Notes: generated from the letters alone by a model not told the origin. A stretch of 7,444 nucleotides of DNA from a bacterium (GCA_002919115.1 PKER01000242.1:1-7444), one strand, 5' to 3'. Counted from the first letter of the stretch, positions 1 to 6,497 are shown. Numbers and translations are program-made.

Positions 1-138
1 GTCGGCGCCGGCCTTGGCGACGGGCTCGGCTGCGCCCGCGCCCAGGCGCTCGCTCAAGCGGCGCAGGCGGCCCTCGGCCTCGCGGGCGCTGCCGAACAGC
101 TCCCGGTACCCGCGCGCCTCTGCCGGATGTAGGGACAT
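1..138 (-). CDS. Unrecognised protein, N-terminal 46 residues only
   Basis: An open frame starts with ATG at 138 and runs off the left edge with no stop. It begins MSLHPAEARGYRELFGSARE and continues as an Arg/Glu/Ala-rich, probably helical stretch with leucines at heptad-like spacing around residues 25-35. An in-frame TAG lies five codons upstream, so ATG 138 is the earliest possible start. An AGGTGG purine run touches the start codon directly, which is closer than a usual ribosome binding site. Codons are almost all G/C-ending, as in the confident genes nearby. It is divergent from the sulfate operon and shares its upstream region. I do not recognise the family; too little is visible to propose a role. 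Confidence 0.5.
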   Translation of the reverse strand, partial: MSLHPAEARGYRELFGSAREAEGRLRRLSERLGAGAAEPVAKAGAD

Positions 139-204
139 CCACCTGGGTTTCTAGCGCGCCCCGCCGGCCCGTGCGCCACCACCCCGCCGCGCCTGCGGGG
201 CCGC

Positions 205-234
205 GTCACACGTCGCCACGAGCTCTGCTACTCT
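205..234 (+). promoter_or_regulatory. Candidate promoter of the sulfate importer operon
   Basis: GTCACA (205-210, four of six matches to TTGACA) and TACTCT (229-234, matching the TANNNT pattern) are separated by 18 bp. Transcription would begin near 241, giving a leader of about 44 nt before sbp. The 139-284 gap also contains a short GC hairpin (CCCCGC 182-187 / GCGGGG 195-200) and otherwise nothing recognisable. The boxes are weak matches read by eye, and a promoter for the divergent gene may also lie here. Confidence 0.3.
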
Positions 235-244
235 GCCCGGTCAA

Positions 245-267
245 TTCTCCACTAAATCAATCGAGAA
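245..267 (+). promoter_or_regulatory. Imperfect dyad, candidate operator ahead of sbp
   Basis: TTCTC (245-249) and GAGAA (263-267) form the arms of a 23-bp imperfect palindrome centred on 256, with 8 of 11 symmetric pairs matching. It is conspicuously AT-rich for this genome and lies just downstream of the predicted transcription start, where a bound repressor would block the polymerase. Rrf2 proteins bind imperfect dyads of about this size, and a Rrf2 gene lies at the far end of the operon. The GAGAAA of the right arm recurs at 272-277, merging into the ribosome binding site. The regulatory role is inferred. Confidence 0.35.
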
Positions 268-284
268 ACCCGAGAAAGGATCGA

Positions 285-1337
285 ATGGGCATGAAATCGC
301 TCAAGGGACGGTTGGCGCTCGTGCTCGCCATGCTGGCTGTACCGGCCGTGGCGGCTTGCGGCGGCACCTCCTCCGGCTCCGATGGGGGGGACAGCGGTGA
401 CGGCGGTGGCGGCGGCGGCACCATCAACGTCGTCGCGTACTCGACGCCGCAGGAGGTCTACGAGGACCATCTGATCCCGGCGTTCCAGAAGACCCCCGAG
501 GGCGAGGGGACGAAGTTCACGACCTCGTTCGCGGGCTCCGGCGACTCGCGCCGCGCGATCGAGTCCGGCATCCCGACCGATCTCGCGCACCTGGCCCTCG
601 AGCCGGACACCCAGATCCTCGTCGAGAAGGGGATCCTCCCCGAGGACTACCGCGACAACGAGTACCGGGGGATCATCCAGAACTCCGTCGTCGTCATCGT
701 GACGCGCCCGGGCAACCCCGAGAACATCAAGTCCTGGGAGGACGTCCTCGACAGCGACCTGGAGATCATCAACGCCAACCCGTTCACCTCGGGCGGCGCC
801 CGCTGGAACGTGATGGCGGTCTTCGGGCAGGCCGCGCTCAAGGACGGCAAGTTCAACGAGCAGGCCGGCCTCGACGCGGTCCGCAAGCTCCTCGAGAAGG
901 TGCCGTCGTACCCGTCCTCGGCGCGTGACGCGCTCAACGAGTTCCTCGGCGGGAAGGGCGACGTGCTCCTCTCCTACGAGAACGAGGCGATCCAGGCCCA
1001 GAACGCGGGCAACGACGTCGACTACATCGTCCCCGACTCGACGCTCCTGATCGAGACCCCGGGCGGCGTGCCGGTCGACGCTCCGAACCCGGAGGGCGGC
1101 AAGGCCTTCCTCGAGTTCCTCTGGTCGGACGAGGCTCAGCGGATCTGGGCTGAGAACGGCTTCCGGCCGGTCAAGGAGGAGATCCTCGCGGAGTTCTCGG
1201 ACAAGTTCCCGACGCCGAAGAAGCTCTTCACCATCGACGACCTCGGCGGCTGGGAGAAGGTCATGACCGAGTACTTCGACCCGGACACCGGCAAGATCGC
1301 CGAGATCCAGAAGGAACTGGGAGGCCCGACCGAGTGA
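285..1337 (+). CDS. sbp: Sulfate/thiosulfate ABC transporter substrate-binding lipoprotein
   Basis: This is the extracytoplasmic receptor that captures sulfate (or thiosulfate) and delivers it to the CysT/CysW channel. The 350-residue product has a lysine-containing N-terminus, a hydrophobic stretch (residues 9-24) and a lipobox VAAC with Cys25, so it should be lipid-anchored outside the membrane. A Gly/Asp/Ser-rich linker (26-45) precedes the binding domain. Family signatures are AYSTPQEVYE (51-60), SFAGSGDSRRAIESGI (81-96), VTRPGNP (139-145), the ligand-loop motif NPFTSGGARWN (165-175) and GDVLLSYENEA (225-235). AAAGGA at 275-280 favours ATG 285 or the in-frame ATG 291 (spacers of 4 and 10 nt). 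The open frame reaches back to 171, but that extension would bury the signal peptide. Its TGA overlaps the cysT GTG. Ligand preference between sulfate and thiosulfate cannot be read from the sequence. Confidence 0.94.
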   Translation: MGMKSLKGRLALVLAMLAVPAVAACGGTSSGSDGGDSGDGGGGGGTINVVAYSTPQEVYEDHLIPAFQKTPEGEGTKFTTSFAGSGDSRRAIESGIPTDLAHLALEPDTQILVEKGILPEDYRDNEYRGIIQNSVVVIVTRPGNPENIKSWEDVLDSDLEIINANPFTSGGARWNVMAVFGQAALKDGKFNEQAGLDAVRKLLEKVPSYPSSARDALNEFLGGKGDVLLSYENEAIQAQNAGNDVDYIVPDSTLLIETPGGVPVDAPNPEGGKAFLEFLWSDEAQRIWAENGFRPVKEEILAEFSDKFPTPKKLFTIDDLGGWEKVMTEYFDPDTGKIAEIQKELGGPTE

Positions 1338-2170
1338 GCTCGGTAGGGCACATCGAGGCCCCTCCGAAGCGGGTGCACATGCCCCGCTTCGGAGGGGCTG
1401 CCCTTTCCCGAGGGTTCGTCATCACGTACCTCTCGGTCCTCGTCCTGATCCCGATCGCGGCGCTCGCCGTCCGCTCGACCGAGGACGGGTGGGACGGCTT
1501 CTGGACCGCCGTCTCCCACCCGATGGCGGTCGACGCGATCATCCTGACGATCCTGGCGTCGCTGGCGGTCGTCGTGATCAACGCCGTGATGGGCACCCTG
1601 CTCGCCTGGGTGCTGGTGCGGGACGACTTCCCCGGGAAGGGGATTCTCAACTCGTTGATCGATCTCCCCTTTGCGCTTCCTACGATCGTGGCGGGCCTCG
1701 TGCTCATGGCGCTCTACGGAGAGACCGGCGTCTTGGGCATCGAGGGGATCAGCTTCACGATCGCCGGCGTGATCCTGGCGCTTCTCTTCGTGACGCTGCC
1801 GTTCGTGATCCGAGCGGTCCAGCCCACGCTGATGGAGCTCGACCTGGAGATGGAGGAGGCGGCCGCGTCGCTGGGCGCGCGCCCCTTCACGATCGTCCGG
1901 CGGATCATCCTGCCGAACCTCGCGCCGGCCATCCTCGCCGGCTCCGCGCTCGCCTTCGCGCGCGCGGTGGGCGAGTTCGGTGCGGTCGCCCTGATCTCGG
2001 GGAACATCCCCGGCAAGACCCAGGTGGCCGCGCTCTTCATCTACTCGCGGATCGAGAGCGGCGACATGTCGGGGGCCACGGCGGTCTCCGTGGTGCTGCT
2101 CGCGATCTCGGTCTCGATCCTGTTCGGCTTCCACATGATCAACCGCTGGAGCACGCGCCATGGCCGCTAG
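1334..2170 (+). CDS. cysT: Sulfate ABC transporter permease CysT (CysU)
   Basis: This is one of two inner-membrane subunits forming the sulfate channel. The 278-residue frame has hydrophobic segments near 27-47, 68-95, 112-128, 142-160, 198-222 and 245-268. The EAA coupling loop, which contacts the CysA ATPase, reads EEAAASLGA (174-182) and ends in ILP (192-194). LPFALPT (111-117) and TLPFVIR (154-160) are typical of this permease family. GTG 1334 is chosen because it forms a GTGA overlap with the sbp stop and has GGGAGG at 1319-1324, nine bases upstream. In-frame GTG 1373 and ATG 1379 are alternatives; ATG 1379 would lie in the loop of the 1358-1398 hairpin. The first 27 codons include six A/T-ending ones (GTA, CCT, GGA, GCT, CTT, CGA), unlike the body of the gene, so the N-terminus is less certain than the rest. 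The last 11 nt overlap cysW. Confidence 0.93.
   Translation: MSSVGHIEAPPKRVHMPRFGGAALSRGFVITYLSVLVLIPIAALAVRSTEDGWDGFWTAVSHPMAVDAIILTILASLAVVVINAVMGTLLAWVLVRDDFPGKGILNSLIDLPFALPTIVAGLVLMALYGETGVLGIEGISFTIAGVILALLFVTLPFVIRAVQPTLMELDLEMEEAAASLGARPFTIVRRIILPNLAPAILAGSALAFARAVGEFGAVALISGNIPGKTQVAALFIYSRIESGDMSGATAVSVVLLAISVSILFGFHMINRWSTRHGR
1358..1398 (+). terminator. Strong hairpin at the sbp/cysT junction, terminator- or attenuator-like
   Basis: GCCCCTCCGAAGCGGG (1358-1373) is perfectly complementary to CCCGCTTCGGAGGGGC (1383-1398), leaving a 9-nt loop (1374-1382). It begins 20 nt after the sbp stop and is followed by TGCCCTTTCCC, a poor U-tract. It could act as a leaky terminator or a 3' stabiliser of sbp mRNA, making the receptor more abundant than the permeases. 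Alternatively it could control initiation of cysT. The structure is plain in the sequence; its function is inferred. Confidence 0.5.
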
Positions 2171-3074
2171 GGGAATCGCGGACAGCCGCATCAACGTCGT
2201 CCAGGGTTCCCGCCGTGCGCGCCTCACGATGCGCACGATCGGGATCGGTTACCTGCTCCTGCTCCTGGTCATCCCGGTCATCACGGTCTTCATCAAGGCC
2301 TTCGAGGACGGGGCGGCCAACGCGTGGGAGACCATCACAAGCCCGGAGGGCATGCACGCCTTCTGGCTCACCCTGGTCATGGTGGTGGTCTCCGTGCCGC
2401 TGAACACCATCTTCGGCGTGGTCTGCGCGATCGTGCTCGTGCGCCACAAGTTCCGCGGCAAGGCGCTGATCAACTCCCTGATCGACCTGCCGTTCGCGAT
2501 CTCGCCGGTCGTCGTGGGCCTCGCCCTGATGCTGGTGTTCAACCAGCGCGACGGCTGGTTCGGCCCGTGGCTGGCCGATCACGGCATCCGCGTGCTGTTC
2601 TCGCCGATCGGCATGATCTTCGCGACGGTCTTCGTCTCGATGCCGTTCGTCGTGCGCGAGGTGGTGCCGGTGCTCCAGGAGATCGGCGACGATCAGGAGC
2701 AGGCGGCGCGCACCCTCGGCGCGAACGGATGGCAGACGTTCTGGCGCATCACCCTGCCCTCGATCAGGTGGGGCGTGACGTACGGCGTCGTGCTGTCCAC
2801 CGCGCGCGCGCTCGGCGAGTTCGGCGCGGTCGCGGTGGTCTCCGGGAAGATCTCGGGGGTCACCGAGACGCTGCCGCTCTACGTCAGCAAGCAGTACGAG
2901 ACGTTCAACGTCTCCGGCGCGTACGCGGCCGCCGTGCTCCTCGCCCTCTTGGGCCTCGCGACGCTGTTCGCGATGAACCTGATCGAGCGCGGGGGGCGCA
3001 AGCGGGACCAGGCGATCACCAACACCGGTCATACGCCCGGCACCGGGCTCAGCCGGGGAGAGGAGACTCGATGA
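2160..3074 (+). CDS. cysW: Sulfate ABC transporter permease CysW
   Basis: This is the second channel subunit, partner of CysT. The 304-residue product has a basic N-terminus, then hydrophobic segments near 26-47, 68-95, 112-127, 148-165, 205-229 and 253-275. Its EAA loop is EQAARTLGA (180-188) through ITLP (197-200). SLIDLPFAISPVVVG (106-120) and ARALGEFGAVAVVSG (215-229) are typical of CysW. ATG 2160 is preceded by GGAG at 2148-2151 with an 8-nt spacer and lies inside the end of cysT (11-nt overlap). Its TGA overlaps the cysA ATG (ATGA), which suggests coupled translation. The hydrophilic C-terminal tail (about 277-304) is not part of the conserved core. Confidence 0.94.
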   Translation: MAARGIADSRINVVQGSRRARLTMRTIGIGYLLLLLVIPVITVFIKAFEDGAANAWETITSPEGMHAFWLTLVMVVVSVPLNTIFGVVCAIVLVRHKFRGKALINSLIDLPFAISPVVVGLALMLVFNQRDGWFGPWLADHGIRVLFSPIGMIFATVFVSMPFVVREVVPVLQEIGDDQEQAARTLGANGWQTFWRITLPSIRWGVTYGVVLSTARALGEFGAVAVVSGKISGVTETLPLYVSKQYETFNVSGAYAAAVLLALLGLATLFAMNLIERGGRKRDQAITNTGHTPGTGLSRGEETR

Positions 3075-4060
3075 GCATCGTGGTGAACTCGGTGACGAAG
3101 CGCTTCGGTGACTTCGTCGCCCTCGACAATGTGAACCTGGAGGTCCGCGACGGCTCGCTCACGGCTCTGCTGGGCCCGAGCGGCAGCGGCAAGTCGACGC
3201 TTCTGCGGGTGATCGCGGGCCTTGAGCAGCCCGACACCGGCACGGTGGTCATGAACGGCCAGGACGTGACGCGCGTCCCGGTCCAGGACAGGGGCGTGGG
3301 CTTCTGCTTCCAGCACTACGCCGCGTTCAAGCACATGACCGTCCGCGACAACGTCGCGTTCGGGCTCAAGATCCGCAAGCGGCCCAAGGCCGAGATCGAG
3401 AAGCGCGTGCGCGAGCTCCTCGAGCTCGTGCACCTCGAGGGCTTCATCGACCGCTACCCGGGCCAGCTCTCGGGCGGCCAGCGGCAGCGCATGGCCCTGG
3501 CCCGGGCGCTCGCGGTGGAGCCGAAGGTGCTCCTGCTCGACGAGCCGTTCGGCGCGCTTGACGCCAAGGTCCGCGAGGAGCTGCGGGCCTGGCTGCGCCG
3601 CCTCCACGACGAGGTTCACGTGACGACGATCTTCGTCACGCACGACCAGGAGGAGGCGATGGACGTCGCCGAGCAGATCGTCGTCATGAACGAGGGCCGG
3701 ATCGAGCAGGCCGGCGCGCCGCGCGAGCTGTACGAGCACCCGAAGACGGAGTTCGTGATGAGCTTCGTCGGGCCGGTCAACCGGCTCGGGTACGAGTTCG
3801 TGCGCCCGCACGACCTGGAGATCGGCCACGTGCCGAAGCAGGGCGCCATCGAGGCGATGATCGAGCGCATCGTGCACCTCGGGTTCGAGGTGCGCGTCGA
3901 GCTCTCGCCCGCCGAGGGCGACCGGCTGTGGGCGCAGCTCACGCGCCAGCAGGCCGAGGAGCTCGAGCTCGCGGAGAACCAGATCGTCTACGTGCGCCCG
4001 GCGCGCAAGAAGGTGTTCGACGAGAACGGGCCGCGCACGGAGGAGCTGCTGCCCGCATAG
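3071..4060 (+). CDS. cysA: Sulfate/thiosulfate import ATP-binding protein CysA
   Basis: This cytoplasmic ATPase drives sulfate import by docking on CysT/CysW. The 329 residues contain Walker A GPSGSGKST (35-43), the Q-loop glutamine in CFQHYAAF (Gln81), the ABC signature LSGGQRQR (133-140), Walker B VLLLDEPFGALD (153-164) and the H-loop histidine in VTHDQEEAMD (His191). The regulatory C-terminal part carries FVRPHDLEIG (243-252), characteristic of CysA, and a TOBE-like region to the end. Length is close to that of known CysA proteins. ATG 3071 overlaps the cysW stop and has a purine-rich GGGGAGAGGAG stretch just upstream. The open frame continues far upstream out of frame with cysW, but that part is not coding. 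All catalytic motifs are intact. Confidence 0.96.
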   Translation: MSIVVNSVTKRFGDFVALDNVNLEVRDGSLTALLGPSGSGKSTLLRVIAGLEQPDTGTVVMNGQDVTRVPVQDRGVGFCFQHYAAFKHMTVRDNVAFGLKIRKRPKAEIEKRVRELLELVHLEGFIDRYPGQLSGGQRQRMALARALAVEPKVLLLDEPFGALDAKVREELRAWLRRLHDEVHVTTIFVTHDQEEAMDVAEQIVVMNEGRIEQAGAPRELYEHPKTEFVMSFVGPVNRLGYEFVRPHDLEIGHVPKQGAIEAMIERIVHLGFEVRVELSPAEGDRLWAQLTRQQAEELELAENQIVYVRPARKKVFDENGPRTEELLPA

Positions 4061-4085
4061 CCACCGGACGAAAGCGGCGAGCGCG

Positions 4086-4310
4086 ATGGAGCTCTACGAG
4101 GTTGTCGGCTGGGCCTTCTTGGCCCTGATCATGGGCTTCATCGCGCTCGTCTGCATCTCCACCTGGCGGCAGATGCTGCGCGAGGCGCGCGACGCCGGGC
4201 TGCTGCCCGAGCGCCGCGACCCGCTCACCGAGGGGCGCTCGCCTCGGGGTGGGCGGCGATCGAGCGAACCGGCTCGGGCAGTCGGTTCGCGGCGACGTCA
4301 GCCAGGGTGA
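4086..4310 (+). CDS. Small single-pass membrane protein of unknown function, convergent with the regulator gene
   Basis: This 74-codon frame starts 25 nt after cysA on the same strand. Residues about 6-26 (VVGWAFLALIMGFIALVCIST overall) form one transmembrane helix. A basic amphipathic stretch (WRQMLREARDAGLLPERRD) follows. There is no good ribosome binding site, only a loose GGCGAG. Codons 2-52 have one A/T-ending third base (GTT, codon 6), which is strong coding character. Codons 53-74 have ten of 22, and this Arg/Gly-rich tail (RSPRGGRRSSEPAR...) is read antisense to the end of the Rrf2 gene. The core thus looks real, while the tail may come from loss of an earlier stop. I do not recognise the family. 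Position after cysA allows, but does not show, a link to sulfate uptake. Confidence 0.55.
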   Translation: MELYEVVGWAFLALIMGFIALVCISTWRQMLREARDAGLLPERRDPLTEGRSPRGGRRSSEPARAVGSRRRQPG

Positions 4311-4683
4311 CGGACTCGAGCACCGCGCGCACGTTCGCGCGCAGCGCGACCCAGACGTCGCGCAAGGGCTCCGCGGTGCCCTCGTAGGTGAGGTCGTTGG
4401 GGGCCTCGCCACGGACCGAGGCGAGCGGCCCGTCGACGGCGCGGATCACCTCGGCGATGGTGACGTCGTCGGCGCTGCGGGCGAGCCAGTGACCGCCCTC
4501 CGCGCCGCGGCGGCTCTGCACGATGCCGGCGGTGCGCAGCTCGCCGAGGATGTTGCCCAGGAAGGCCAGCGGGATGCCCTGGGCGACGGCGATGTGCTCG
4601 GCCTTCACGGGCTGCTCGGGGGGCGCGGCGGCCAGCTCGAGGGCCGCGCGCACGGCGTAGTCGGCTTTCGCGGAGACGCGCAC
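4225..4683 (-). CDS. Rrf2-family transcriptional regulator without cysteines
   Basis: This is a 152-residue dimeric winged-helix DNA-binding protein. It starts MRVSAKADYAVRAALELA, the classic Rrf2 N-terminus. The helix-turn-helix spans about 27-50 (VKAEHIAVAQGIPLAFLGNI) and the wing is SRRGAEGGHWLAR (57-69). TIAEVIRAVDGPLA (75-88) is also typical. There is not one cysteine, so it cannot bind a Fe-S cluster through the three cysteines used by IscR and NsrR. It fits the cluster-free branch that includes CymR, the cysteine-metabolism repressor of Firmicutes. The convergent sulfate operon supports a sulfur role, but this is inference. The start is GTG 4683. CACAAT (4692-4697) lies eight bases upstream and AGGGG in between is a weak ribosome binding site, so a short-leader or leaderless transcript is possible. 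Its last 86 nt overlap the small membrane protein gene tail-to-tail. Confidence 0.9.
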   Translation of the reverse strand: MRVSAKADYAVRAALELAAAPPEQPVKAEHIAVAQGIPLAFLGNILGELRTAGIVQSRRGAEGGHWLARSADDVTIAEVIRAVDGPLASVRGEAPNDLTYEGTAEPLRDVWVALRANVRAVLESVTLADVAANRLPEPVRSIAAHPEASAPR

Positions 4684-4725
4684 GGGCCCCTATTGTGGCG
4701 ACCCCGGGACGGGACGCGCCTGACA

Positions 4726-4799
4726 TGCCCCCGGTGGGACTCGAACCCACATCTGCATCGATTAAAAGTCGAGCGCGTTACCAATTACGCTACGGGGGC
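4726..4799 (-). tRNA. tRNA-Lys (anticodon UUU)
   Basis: Read on the minus strand, the acceptor arms are GCCCCCG and CGGGGGC (seven perfect pairs) with discriminator A73. The D-stem is GCGT/ACGC with loop AATTGGTA. The anticodon loop is CTTTTAA, giving anticodon TTT (Lys). The T-arm is GTGGG-TTCGAGT-CCCAC. CCA is not encoded. At 74 nt it has one extra base. In the anticodon stem CTCGA/TCGA pairs four base pairs, then C27 faces T unless that T bulges to allow a C-G pair. It is 58 nt after purH and 42 nt before the Rrf2 gene, all on the same strand. Confidence 0.95.
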
Positions 4800-4801
4800 A
4801 C

Positions 4802-4857
4802 CCCGAATCGTAGACGCGGCTTCGCGCGTCGGGCCGCCCTCGCGGCCGCGGTTCGGG
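4802..4857 (-). other. Structured spacer between purH and tRNA-Lys (possible three-way junction)
   Basis: The spacer can fold into an outer helix CCCGAA (4802-4807) / TTCGGG (4852-4857) enclosing two hairpins. These are GACGCG (4813-4818) / CGCGTC (4825-4830) with a 6-nt loop and GGCCGC (4832-4837) / GCGGCC (4842-4847) with a 4-nt loop. The structure is possible on either strand. On the minus strand it starts directly after the purH stop. No T-run follows, so it is not a standard intrinsic terminator. It may protect the purH mRNA end or shape tRNA processing. In GC-rich DNA short stems arise easily by chance. Confidence 0.35.
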
Positions 4858-6489
4858 CTAGTGGCGGAAGTGGCGGCGGCCCGTGAACACCATCGCCGCG
4901 CCACGCTCGTCGCAGGCGGCGATCACCTCGGCGTCGCGCTTCGCGCCGCCGGGCTGGATCACGGCCGTGGCGCCCGCGTCCAGGGCGGCCAGCGGGCCGT
5001 CCGGGAACGGGAAGAACGCGTCGGAGGCCACCACGGAGCCGCGCAGCACCTCGTCGGCGCGCTCCCCGAAGGCGTCGCGAGCCTTCATCACCGCGATCCG
5101 CGAGGAGTCGACGCGGCTCATCTGGCCGGCGCCGATGCCGACGGTCGCGCCGTCCTTGGCGAACACGATCGCGTTCGAGCGCACGTGCTTGCAGACCTTC
5201 CACGCGAACAGCAGGTCGCGCCACTGCTCGTCGGTGGGCTGCTCCTTGGTCACGACCTCCATCGAGTCGCGGTCCTCCTCGATCAGGTCCGGCGTCTGGA
5301 TGAGCAGGCCGCCGCGCACGCGCTTGATGTCGCGCTCGCGCGGCTCGGGCTCGCGCTGCTCGGTGTTGTGGAGGATGCGGATCGACTCCTTGCGGGTGAG
5401 CACGTCGAGCGCGCCCTCCTCGAACTCGGGCGCGACCAGCACCTCAATGAAGTTCTCGTGGAGGCGCTCGGCGAGCGCCTTGGTGACCGGCCGGTTGAGG
5501 GCGATCACGCCGCCGTAGGCGGATACCGGGTCGCAGGCCAGGGCTCGCTCGTAGGCCTCGGCAAGATCGTCGGCGATCGCCACGCCGCACGGGTTGTTGT
5601 GCTTGACGATCACCGCGGCGGGCTCGTCGAACTCGGCAAGCAGCTTGGTCGCCGAGTCGAGGTCGAGCACGTTGTTGAACGAGAGCGCCTTGCCGTGCAG
5701 CTTCGAGATCCGCGACAACACGTGCGAGCGGGCCCCGACCTCGGTGTAGAGGGCGGCCTTCTGGTGGGGGTTCTCGCCGTAGGAGAGGTCGAGGAACTTC
5801 TCGTAGGCGAACACCCAGTCCTGTGGGAAGGCCTCGTAGCGCAGGGCGAACCAGCGGCTGATCGCGGCGTCGTAGTAGGCGACCTCGGCGAAGGCCTCGT
5901 TGGCGAGCCAGTGGCGGGTCTCCTCGGAGATCGTCCCGCCGCTGGCCTCGAGCTCGGCGAGCACGGCGTCGTAGCTCTCCGGCCGCACGACGACCGCGAC
6001 GAAGCGGTGGTTCTTGGCGGCGGCGCGCACCATCGTGGGTCCGCCGATGTCGATGTTCTCGATCGCCTCGGCCTCGGTGACGTCGCGCTTGGCGACGACG
6101 CGCTGGAACGGGTAGAGGTTCACGCAGACCAGGTCGATCGGCTGGATGCCCTCCGCCTCGAGCGTCGCCATGTGCGAGGGGTCGTCGCGCTTGGCGAGCA
6201 GCGCGGCGTGCAGCCGCGGGTGCAGCGTCTTGACCCGCCCGTCGAGGATCTCCGGCGCGCCGGTGAACTCGGAGACGTCGGTGACGTCGAGGCCGGCCTC
6301 GCGGATCGCCGCGGCCGTGCCGCCGGTCGAGAGCAGCTCGACGCCGAGGTTGCGCAGGCCGCGCGCGAAATCGACGACGCCGGTCTTGTCGGAGACGGAG
6401 ATCAGCGCGCGGCGGACGACGAGGGGGCCGCCGGCGGGCGGCGCGCCGCCCTCACCGGTCACCTGCTGGTCGACGATCCGTTCGGTCAC
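4858..6489 (-). CDS. purH: Bifunctional AICAR formyltransferase / IMP cyclohydrolase
   Basis: This cytoplasmic enzyme catalyses the last two steps of de novo IMP synthesis: formyl transfer from 10-formyl-tetrahydrofolate to AICAR, then ring closure to IMP. The 543-residue protein is full length. The N-terminal cyclohydrolase domain has ISVSDKTG (30-37), STGGT (54-58), TLHP (88-91), NLYPF (124-128) and IDIGGPTMVRAAAKNH (146-161). The linker has SYGENPHQ (236-243). The formyltransferase domain has the catalytic Lys-His in VKHNNPCG (Lys296, His297). The C-terminus AMVFTGRRHFRH is standard. The start is GTG 6489. About 20 poorly conserved residues precede the conserved domain, and no strong ribosome binding site is visible. 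An in-frame GTG at codon 10 is the only obvious alternative. It follows purN by 37 nt on the same strand. Confidence 0.97.
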   Translation of the reverse strand: MTERIVDQQVTGEGGAPPAGGPLVVRRALISVSDKTGVVDFARGLRNLGVELLSTGGTAAAIREAGLDVTDVSEFTGAPEILDGRVKTLHPRLHAALLAKRDDPSHMATLEAEGIQPIDLVCVNLYPFQRVVAKRDVTEAEAIENIDIGGPTMVRAAAKNHRFVAVVVRPESYDAVLAELEASGGTISEETRHWLANEAFAEVAYYDAAISRWFALRYEAFPQDWVFAYEKFLDLSYGENPHQKAALYTEVGARSHVLSRISKLHGKALSFNNVLDLDSATKLLAEFDEPAAVIVKHNNPCGVAIADDLAEAYERALACDPVSAYGGVIALNRPVTKALAERLHENFIEVLVAPEFEEGALDVLTRKESIRILHNTEQREPEPRERDIKRVRGGLLIQTPDLIEEDRDSMEVVTKEQPTDEQWRDLLFAWKVCKHVRSNAIVFAKDGATVGIGAGQMSRVDSSRIAVMKARDAFGERADEVLRGSVVASDAFFPFPDGPLAALDAGATAVIQPGGAKRDAEVIAACDERGAAMVFTGRRHFRH

Positions 6490-6497
6490 GAGAGCCG

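Noticed and set aside
171..284. N-terminal extension of sbp to position 171
   Set aside because: It would put 38 Pro/Arg/His-rich residues ahead of a clear lipoprotein signal peptide and would cover the promoter region. ATG 285/291 has the ribosome binding site.
139..284. SAM or other sulfur riboswitch in the sbp leader
   Set aside because: The predicted leader is only about 44 nt, and no known aptamer core is visible in the gap.
2324..3070. Upstream extension of the cysA frame into cysW
   Set aside because: The extension is out of frame with cysW and Arg-rich. ATG 3071 has a good ribosome binding site and the ATGA overlap.
1136..3877. Long minus-strand open frames opposite cysT, cysW and cysA
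   Set aside because: They are low-complexity Arg/Asp/His/Glu translations lying opposite genes with intact family motifs, so they are complement artefacts.
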